Of a DNA stretch of 11,873 bases, positions 6,590 to 11,873 are shown piece by piece. This DNA is from Bacillota bacterium (GTDB lineage: Bacteria; Bacillota; Clostridia; Peptostreptococcales; Natronincolaceae). Position numbers and translations under genes: made by a program. Below the pieces are notes generated by a model. That model did no database searches, was not told the DNA's origin, and saw only the letters and a list, made by a program, of their open reading frames with translations. The stretch lies in assembly GCA_023387935.1 (NCBI GenBank), contig JAEWHG010000055.1, positions 1 through 11,873 on the forward strand. Reading direction: 5' to 3'. How positions within the stretch are numbered: the first letter of the stretch is position 1; the number at the start of each line of letters is the position of its first letter.

Positions 6590-6838
6590 ATGCATTGATG
6601 GAGAAAAGTAAGCTATAGACTGTTTTAAAAGAGAAAGTTGCCTTAGGCTGAAAGCACCTTATAACAAGTGTAGCAGAAGTTCGCTCCGGAGCTGTAAAAC
6701 TGAAATCCTTACTAAAGGCTATAGGTTTTGCCGGTCGACACCGTTATTGTCTTCGAGTGGTCTATTTAATTTTGATAGATTATTAGGGTGGTATCACGGA
6801 GTGTAACCTTCGTCCCTTACTGGGACGAAGGTTTTTTA
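6590..6838 (+). promoter_or_regulatory. T-box riboswitch, phenylalanine (UUC specifier), controlling pheST
   Basis: T-box leaders let uncharged cognate tRNA stabilise an antiterminator. Stem I begins with GGAG (6600-6603) paired to CTCC (6684-6687). The specifier loop follows, with the S-turn AGTA (6607-6610) on one side and GAAG-TTC-G (6677-6683) on the other. The upper helix is GCTATA (6612-6617) with TGTAGC (6669-6674). The codon in the specifier position is TTC (6680-6682), Phe, with the usual single purine before the lower helix. A small Stem III is TCTAT/ATAGA (6761-6765 / 6775-6779). The T-box sequence AGGGTGGTATCACGG (6785-6799) carries TGGT, which matches the ACCA end of tRNA-Phe. 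AGGG can pair with the later CCCT (6814-6817) to form the antiterminator. The specifier and the downstream genes agree. Confidence 0.95.
6805..6838 (+). terminator. T-box intrinsic terminator
   Basis: AACCTTCGTCCC (6805-6816) and GGGACGAAGGTT (6822-6833) form a perfect 12-bp stem with a 5-nt loop followed by TTTT. The CCC of the 5' arm is needed by the antiterminator too, so the two folds are exclusive. Confidence 0.95.
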
Positions 6839-6954
6839 TGTACTTAAGAACATATAAAATTATTAACTGATAGCTTATTTAGAATCAGAAGTTTAGAAAT
6901 ATTTTAAGCACTTGAAATTTTAAACAGCATTAAAAATTGAGTGCGCCATGAGCC

Positions 6955-6968
6955 AATACGAAAGTATT
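6955..6968 (+). other. Small hairpin with GAAA tetraloop between T-box terminator and pheS
   Basis: AATAC and GTATT close a GAAA loop (GNRA class). It lies in the 164-base untranslated stretch 6839-7002, which holds no convincing gene or promoter. It ends 20 bases before the pheS SD and has no U-tract, so it is not a terminator. Function unknown; it could be a stability or processing element, or chance. Confidence 0.4.
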
Positions 6969-7002
6969 AGACGAATTTTTATATTTAGAAGGGAGATTTG
7001 TT

Positions 7003-8022
7003 ATGGAAGCAAGATTAAAAGCTTTAGAAGAAAAAGCTAAGTCAGAAATTAATGAGGCAGATTCTACAGCAGCTTTGGAGCAGGCTAGAATTCATTATTT
7101 AGGTAAAAAAGGAGAATTAACAGAAATATTAAGAGGAATGGGTGCTTTAAGCTCTGAGGAACGTCCTTTAATAGGTAAAGTTGCAAATATAGTTAGGGAA
7201 AATATTGAATTAGCCTTAGAGGAAGCGAAAAAACATATTAAATCTAAGGAATTAGAAAAAAAATTAAACTCAGAAACCATAGATGTTACAATGCCTGGTA
7301 AGGAAGTTAAAATAGGGAAAAGACACCCTTTAACACAGGCTATGGATGATTTAAAAAACATATTTATAAGCATGGGGTTTCAAGTTGTGGAAGGTCCCGA
7401 GGTAGAAACGGTATATTACAATTTTGATGGCTTAAATGCGGCTAAAAATCACCCATCTAGAGATATGAGTGATACATTCTATATTAATGAAGATACAATT
7501 TTAAGAACACAAACATCTCCTGTACAGGTTAGAACAATGGAAAAATCAGAGCCACCAATTAGAATTGTTTCTTTGGGTCGTTGTTTTAGAAATGATACAC
7601 CTGATGCTACCCATTCTCCAATGTTCCACCAAATAGAGGGTCTTGTAGTGGATAAGGGTATTACAATGGGAGATTTAAAAGGAACATTAGAGGTATTCGC
7701 AAAAAACTTCTTTGGACCTAATACTAAGATAAAATTCAGACCACATAATTTCCCTTTTACAGAGCCTAGTGCAGAGGTAGATGCTACATGCTTCAAGTGT
7801 GGTGGAGAGGGTTGTAATGTATGTAAGGGAAATGGTTGGATAGAGGTTTTAGGTGCAGGTATGGTTCATCCAAATGTGCTTAAAAATTGCGGTATAGACC
7901 CTGAAATATATAGTGGATTTGCATTTGGTATGGGGATAGATCGTCTAACAATGCAAAAATATGGAATTGATGATATTCGTCTATTATTTGAAAATGATAT
8001 GCGTTTTATAGATCAATTTTAA
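7003..8022 (+). CDS. pheS: Phenylalanine--tRNA ligase alpha subunit
   Basis: The catalytic subunit of the alpha2-beta2 class II enzyme that charges tRNA-Phe; 339 residues, normal length. The N-terminal 90 residues form the tRNA-binding coiled coil. HPSRDMSDTFYI (about 149-160) and TQTSPVQVRTM precede class II motif 2, GRCFRNDTPDATHSPMFHQIE (from G192). Motif 3 is GFAFGMGIDRL (305-315). A four-cysteine cluster (C263, C266, C271, C274) sits between motifs 2 and 3, as in Bacillus PheS; E. coli lacks it. It may bind a metal (inference). AAGGGAG (6989-6995) lies 7 bases before ATG. The gene follows the Phe T-box, which should switch it on when uncharged tRNA-Phe accumulates, and is 22 bases before pheT. 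Confidence 0.98.
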   Translation: MEARLKALEEKAKSEINEADSTAALEQARIHYLGKKGELTEILRGMGALSSEERPLIGKVANIVRENIELALEEAKKHIKSKELEKKLNSETIDVTMPGKEVKIGKRHPLTQAMDDLKNIFISMGFQVVEGPEVETVYYNFDGLNAAKNHPSRDMSDTFYINEDTILRTQTSPVQVRTMEKSEPPIRIVSLGRCFRNDTPDATHSPMFHQIEGLVVDKGITMGDLKGTLEVFAKNFFGPNTKIKFRPHNFPFTEPSAEVDATCFKCGGEGCNVCKGNGWIEVLGAGMVHPNVLKNCGIDPEIYSGFAFGMGIDRLTMQKYGIDDIRLLFENDMRFIDQF

Positions 8023-8044
8023 TAAATGGTAGGAGGAATATATT

Positions 8045-10438
8045 ATGAAAGTATCATTGAATTGGCTTAAAGATTATGTAAATATCAATATAGATACGAA
8101 TGAATTTGCAGATAAGATGACAATGTCTGGATCTATGGTAGAAAATGTAGATGTATTAGGTAACGATATTAAAAACGTTGTTGTTGGACATATAGAAAGT
8201 ATTAAACAGCATCCAGATGCTGATAAATTAGTTATATGCCAAATAAACGTAGGAAATGAAAAACTTCAAATTGTAACTGGAGCAACTAATATTTCAGAAG
8301 GCGATTATATTCCAGTTGCAGTACATGGTGCAGTTCTACCTGGCGGAGTGAAAATAAAAAAAGGAAAGCTTAGGGGTGAGGTTTCTGAGGGTATGCTTTG
8401 CTCCGCAGATGAACTTGGTATTCCTAAGGCTGTAATTCCTGAAAAATTTAAGGATGGAATTTGGATATTAGACAAAGATTATCCTTTAGGTGCAGATGTT
8501 ACAGAAGTACTTAGACTAAAAGATGAAGTTATTGAGTTTGAGATTACTTCAAATAGACCGGACTGCTTAAGTGTTATTGGCATGGCTAGAGAAACTGCAG
8601 CTACGCTAGGGGAAAATGTAAACTATCCAGTGATAGAAGTTAAGGAGATAGAAGAGAAAGCAGAAAATCATATTTCTGTAGAAATAGAAGATGTTGAGGG
8701 ATGCACAAGATACGTTGCTAGGGTTATAAAAAATGTAAAAATAGCTTCATCTCCTCAGTGGATGCAACAAAGATTAATTAGCTCCGGTGTTCGCCCAATT
8801 AATAATATAGTTGATATTACAAATTATGTAATGTTAGAGTATGGTCAGCCACTACATGCCTTTGATTTATCTATTATCGAAGGGAATAAAATTGTAGTTA
8901 AAAAAGCTAAAGAGGATGAAGTGTTTACAACTCTTGATGGAGTAGAAAGAAAGCTACAATCTTCTATGACAATGATTGCAGATACAACTAAATCCTTAGC
9001 TATTGCAGGTGTTATGGGAGGGCAAGAATCCGAAGTAACAGAAAATGCAAAAACTATTTTATTAGAATCTGCGCATTTTAATACGAATACTACGAGACAA
9101 ACATCTAAAAAGTTAGCTTTAAGAACTGAAGCATCAGCAAGGTATGAAAAAGGTGTAGATCCTAATATTGCTAGAATAGCTGCTGATAGAGCGTGTCAGC
9201 TAATCGTAGAACTAGGAGCAGGAGAGGTACTAGAAGGAGCAGTTGATGTTTATCCGAACAAAGTAAATCCATATAGTACAACCATAAGACCGGAAAAAAT
9301 TAATAGTCTTTTGGGTATTGCATTAAGTAACGAAGAAATGATAAATATTTTTAAAAGACTAGAAATTGGAGCAAAGGATTTAAATGATATGATTGAGGTT
9401 ACAGCTCCAACATATAGAATGGATCTTGTAATGGAGGCCGATTTTGCTGAAGAAGTAGCAAGAATATACGGATACGATAAAATACCGCCTACAATGGTGA
9501 AGGGAAACATAGCTGTAGGTGGTAAGCCGGAAAGACAAATCAAACAGGATGCTGTAAGAAATATTTTAAATTCAATGGGCTTTAATGAAACCCTAACATA
9601 CTCATTTGTTAGTCCAAAAACATTGGATATGATCAATATAAGTGAAGATAGTATTAAAAGAAATGTTATAAAATTACTGAATCCTTTAGGGGATGAAACT
9701 AGTGTTATGCGAACAAGTTTACTTCCAAATATATTAGAAGTAGCAGCTAGAAATTCAAATCGTAAGGTTGAAGATTTTAGAGCTTTTGAAATTGGTCAGA
9801 TATTTATTCAAAAAGTTGAAGAAAGCAAAGAACTGCCATTTGAAATTCCAAACTTAGTAATCGCTCTATATGGAAAGGAAGATTTCTTTACATTAAAGGG
9901 TGTAGTTGAGGCTGTATTAGATGGTCTAGGAATTAAAGAATATGAGTTTGTAGTAGAAAAAAATCATCCGACTTACCATCCGGGTAGATGTGCAAATATT
10001 ACAGTAGGAGACAGAGTTTTAGGTACTATTGGTGAACTTCATCCTGTAGTAATAGAAAACTATGATTTAAACCAAAGATGCTATTGTGGAGAATTAGATT
10101 TTAGCATTCTAGAAGAGCTTATCAATATGGAAAGAATTTATGAGCCACTTCCAAAGTATCCTGCTATAACTAGAGACTTTGCTGTTGTTGTAAAAGATAG
10201 CGTTCTAGTAAAAGAAATAGAAGATATTATTAAGGCTCAGGGTGGTAAGTTGTTAGAAAGCTTTAAACTATTTGATGTTTACCAAGGAAATCAAATAAAA
10301 GAAGGATTTAAGAGCGTTGCATATACAATTACCTACAGAAATAGAGAACGTACTTTAACGGATGAAGAAGTAAATATTGCTCATAATAGAATTCTATCGG
10401 AAATTAATGAAAAGCTAGATGGAGCATTAAGAGAATAA
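8045..10438 (+). CDS. pheT: Phenylalanine--tRNA ligase beta subunit
   Basis: The large subunit of PheRS, 797 residues, the full bacterial length. Domains in order: N-terminal region; EMAP/Arc1p-like tRNA-binding domain (about 40-150, with HPDADKL and LQIVTGATNI); B3/B4 editing domain (about 210-380, with GVRPINNIVDITNYVMLEYG) that hydrolyses misacylated Tyr-tRNA-Phe; B5 domain (about 405-478, ending EADFAEEVARIYGYDKIPP); catalytic-like core (about 490-690); and C-terminal ferredoxin-fold anticodon-binding domain (about 703-797, starting YPAITRDFAVVVKD). AGGAGG (8031-8036) lies 8 bases before ATG. No frameshift or missing block is visible. It is cotranscribed with pheS under the T-box and closed by a terminator that begins in its stop codon. 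Confidence 0.98.
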   Translation: MKVSLNWLKDYVNINIDTNEFADKMTMSGSMVENVDVLGNDIKNVVVGHIESIKQHPDADKLVICQINVGNEKLQIVTGATNISEGDYIPVAVHGAVLPGGVKIKKGKLRGEVSEGMLCSADELGIPKAVIPEKFKDGIWILDKDYPLGADVTEVLRLKDEVIEFEITSNRPDCLSVIGMARETAATLGENVNYPVIEVKEIEEKAENHISVEIEDVEGCTRYVARVIKNVKIASSPQWMQQRLISSGVRPINNIVDITNYVMLEYGQPLHAFDLSIIEGNKIVVKKAKEDEVFTTLDGVERKLQSSMTMIADTTKSLAIAGVMGGQESEVTENAKTILLESAHFNTNTTRQTSKKLALRTEASARYEKGVDPNIARIAADRACQLIVELGAGEVLEGAVDVYPNKVNPYSTTIRPEKINSLLGIALSNEEMINIFKRLEIGAKDLNDMIEVTAPTYRMDLVMEADFAEEVARIYGYDKIPPTMVKGNIAVGGKPERQIKQDAVRNILNSMGFNETLTYSFVSPKTLDMINISEDSIKRNVIKLLNPLGDETSVMRTSLLPNILEVAARNSNRKVEDFRAFEIGQIFIQKVEESKELPFEIPNLVIALYGKEDFFTLKGVVEAVLDGLGIKEYEFVVEKNHPTYHPGRCANITVGDRVLGTIGELHPVVIENYDLNQRCYCGELDFSILEELINMERIYEPLPKYPAITRDFAVVVKDSVLVKEIEDIIKAQGGKLLESFKLFDVYQGNQIKEGFKSVAYTITYRNRERTLTDEEVNIAHNRILSEINEKLDGALRE

Positions 10439-10459
10439 GGGGCTTAATAGCTCCTTTTT
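10437..10459 (+). terminator. Rho-independent terminator after pheT
   Basis: AAGGGGCT (10437-10444) pairs with AGCTCCTT (10449-10456), with one G-U pair and a TAAT loop, followed by a T-run to 10459. The 5' arm includes the last bases of the pheT stop codon. A second small inverted repeat, TAGTTT/AAACTA (10462-10467 / 10471-10476), follows without a U-tract. Confidence 0.8.
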
Positions 10460-10520
10460 CGTAGTTTGGTAAACTATTAAAAACGATTTTCCATATATCA
10501 CTCATTGCATTTAAATACTT

Positions 10521-10549
10521 TTGATAAAATAATTATAAAAAATTATTAT
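10521..10549 (+). promoter_or_regulatory. Sigma-A-type promoter of zapA
   Basis: TTGATA (10521-10526, 5 of 6) and TATTAT (10544-10549, 5 of 6) are separated by exactly 17 bases. The predicted start near 10556 gives a leader of about 73 bases. With the upstream terminator, this suggests zapA is transcribed independently of pheST. Confidence 0.65.
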
Positions 10550-10628
10550 TTCTAGCAGGATATTTCAAAGATATACAGAAAATATACAACAACATAACAA
10601 CTTCTACAAAGAAGGAGCTGATTAGGGC

Positions 10629-11195
10629 ATGAATCAAAAAAATAAAGTTTTAGTTAAAATAAATGGACAAGAATATCCAATTGTAGGTGCGGAGCCTAAA
10701 GAATATTTATTAAAGGTAGGCAGTTTTGTAGATGATAATATGGAATCAGTAGCTAAGGCTAATAACAGACTAAGCACCTCAATGATTGCTGTATTAACCT
10801 GCATTAATATATCGGATCAATATCTAAAATTAAAAAGTGCTCTTGAAGAAATGAAAAAAGAGCTAATGAAACCTCAAGAAAAAATTAATGAATTAGAAGT
10901 ATATATTGAATCCATGCATAACAAGCTTAATGAAAAGGATGAAAAATATTTAAGTCTTGAGAAGAAGCTTGAAGAAATAGAGTTAAGTCAAGAAGATGAT
11001 GAGCAAGTTCATATATTAAGAAATCAATTGCAAGATAAGGAAAATGATTTAGAAAAAGCCCAAACTCTAATTAATGATCTTCAAAACAAGCTTTTTGATA
11101 ATCAGATCAAGCTTGTACAGGCAATAAAGGAGTTAGAGGACTATACTGTAAAAAATAGTCCCAATAAGAATAATAGAGATTTTAGAGGAAAATAG
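10629..11195 (+). CDS. zapA: ZapA-like cell division protein with extended C-terminal coiled coil
   Basis: ZapA binds and bundles FtsZ filaments at the division ring. Residues 1 to about 70 match the ZapA fold: a strand pair KVLVKINGQEYPIVG, then helices with YLLKVGSFVDDNMES and the conserved IAVLTCINISDQYLKLK (53-69). From about 70 to 175 the protein is a charged, Glu/Lys-rich heptad-like coiled coil, followed by a polar tail. At 188 residues it is about twice the B. subtilis protein (85), so the tail is an addition; longer clostridial forms exist to my knowledge. AAGGAG (10612-10617) is 11 bases before ATG, slightly long spacing. In B. subtilis zapA also lies close to pheST, which supports the assignment. 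It is monocistronic, with its own promoter and terminator. Confidence 0.82.
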   Translation: MNQKNKVLVKINGQEYPIVGAEPKEYLLKVGSFVDDNMESVAKANNRLSTSMIAVLTCINISDQYLKLKSALEEMKKELMKPQEKINELEVYIESMHNKLNEKDEKYLSLEKKLEEIELSQEDDEQVHILRNQLQDKENDLEKAQTLINDLQNKLFDNQIKLVQAIKELEDYTVKNSPNKNNRDFRGK

Positions 11196-11260
11196 CAATA
11201 TGATCTATTTAAAATAAGAAGTAGTGGGTAGTGTAAAATAAGTTGTGTTTAAGTGAAAAT

Positions 11261-11318
11261 GAATGCTCTTCTCTGGGATTAATTACTAATGATGCAAACC
11301 AGAGAAGAGCATTTTTTA
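11261..11318 (+). terminator. Strong terminator after zapA, long stem with 22-nt loop
   Basis: Positions 11261-11276 (GAATGCTCTTCTCTGG) pair with 11299-11314 in a 16-bp stem, with one G-U pair at the base, followed by a TTTTTT run (11312-11317). The loop of 22 bases is longer than usual. It lies 65 bases past zapA; the interval 11196-11260 holds no gene I can support. Confidence 0.85.
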
Positions 11319-11427
11319 GTTCATTCTAACCTATCAGTTTAAATAATAATTCACCAAAATGTAATACTAGAATACTATGTACTAGGAAAAAAGGACAGCA
11401 GGGTTTTAGGCACCACAAAATACTGAT

Positions 11428-11433
11428 AGGAGG
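11428..11433 (+). promoter_or_regulatory. Shine-Dalgarno fixing a TTG start
   Basis: AGGAGG sits 7 bases before TTG 11441. The nearby ATG at 11454 is out of frame, and the next in-frame ATG is about residue 103, inside the conserved domain. The TTG start is therefore well supported. Confidence 0.85.
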
Positions 11434-11440
11434 AATAAAA

Positions 11441-11873
11441 TTGTATAATAGAAATGGTTTCATAAATAGAAGTGATTCGGAGGGTTATAACAATAGATCT
11501 GAAAATGCTAGGGGAGACAAAAAACATGGAAGCAAGCGACCTTGTGTTGAAGTTAAAGCGGACACTTTGGGAGAATGTGACAATAACCCAGTAAGATTAA
11601 ACCCAATTAGACAAGGTGTTGTAGCTAAAATACCAGTAGTTTTGGCGGAGTTAACAGTTCGATTCAACGTTAATGCAAAAGTTAATCTACCTGAACCAGC
11701 TATCGAAATTAAAAGGATCAAGAAAAAGGTAAAAATAGTTCAATGCATGCTGATACAAGGTACCGACATTTTATTTATTAAAGGGTTTGTTCGTAAAAAC
11801 ATTGAATTTGCAACCAGAGGATGCTCAAATAGGCATGGAATATGTGGAGATATTCGTCACTGTACAGTAGATG
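11441..11873 (+). CDS. Spore coat/exosporium-like protein (SPOCS/DUF3794- or CsxC-like), N-terminal 144 residues, cut by window end
   Basis: An open frame from TTG runs to the right edge without a stop. Residues 2-34 are polar and Asn/Arg/Ser-rich, probably disordered, with no signal peptide. From about 57 comes a conserved block: QGVVAKIPVVLAELTVRFNV, NLPEPAIEIKRIKKKVKIVQ, DILFIKGFVRKNIEFAT and GDIRHCTVD. Strand-rich segments of this kind, with 'FIKGFVRKNI' and 'IRHCTVD' signatures, occur in clostridial spore-surface proteins related to DUF3794 (SPOCS) and CsxC. I recall the pattern but could not search it, so the exact family is uncertain. Cysteines at 35, 46, 102, 128, 135 and 141 fit a disulfide-linked coat protein. 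The 120-base gap upstream shows no sigma-A promoter; a sporulation sigma factor would be expected, but I cannot place its boxes reliably. Confidence 0.65.
   Translation, partial: MYNRNGFINRSDSEGYNNRSENARGDKKHGSKRPCVEVKADTLGECDNNPVRLNPIRQGVVAKIPVVLAELTVRFNVNAKVNLPEPAIEIKRIKKKVKIVQCMLIQGTDILFIKGFVRKNIEFATRGCSNRHGICGDIRHCTVD

Noticed and set aside
6948..7040. Short open frame starting ATG 6948 upstream of pheS
   Set aside because: No SD, overlaps the pheS start out of frame, no recognisable sequence.
11352..11380. Sporulation sigma (E or K) promoter boxes before the coat-like gene
   Set aside because: CACC and AATACTAT fragments are present, but spacing and consensus are too poor to distinguish from chance in AT-rich DNA.

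Overview
The window is AT-rich, with strong AGGAGG-type Shine-Dalgarno (SD) sites, TTGACA/TATAAT-type promoters, U-tailed terminators and a T-box riboswitch. Together with a spore-coat-like gene at the right end, this points to a spore-forming low-GC Firmicute of class Clostridia. The gene set resembles Alkaliphilus or Clostridium relatives, but the genus is inference. It is a chromosomal housekeeping region. I see no transposon, phage gene, CRISPR array, tRNA or rRNA. The interest lies in translation and RNA-level control.

Layout: (1) 2-1840: the 3' end of an arsenate-reductase-like gene converges on a minus-strand ftsH-type AAA+ protease gene that lacks the usual extracytoplasmic domain. 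A terminator for the protease gene lies between them. (2) 1988-3370: a promoter, an L20-leader-type attenuator, then infC-rpmI-rplT (IF3, L35, L20) and a terminator. infC most likely starts at a non-standard AUU codon, 90 bases upstream of its first ATG. (3) 3423-6369: a promoter and a tight ktrB-ktrA-rlmP-like cluster (potassium channel subunit, its RCK regulator, and a SPOUT 23S rRNA methyltransferase). (4) 6412-10459: a 34-residue YqzL-like gene, a phenylalanine T-box leader, pheS, pheT and a terminator. A near-consensus promoter for the T-box transcript appears to lie inside the yqzL coding sequence. (5) 10521-11318: promoter, a ZapA-like cell-division gene with a long coiled-coil tail, and a strong terminator. 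(6) 11441-end: a TTG-started, cysteine-containing spore coat/exosporium-like gene, cut by the window edge.

The genes share a translation theme. Initiation factor IF3 and ribosomal proteins L35 and L20 are probably controlled by L20 through early termination. Phenylalanyl-tRNA synthetase is probably controlled by uncharged tRNA-Phe. An rRNA methyltransferase sits between them. The order rlmP (ysgA)-pheS-pheT with zapA nearby is also known from Bacillus subtilis. I did not find an undescribed system. The best leads are the promoter nested in yqzL, the 164-nt gap between the T-box terminator and pheS, and the reduced FtsH.
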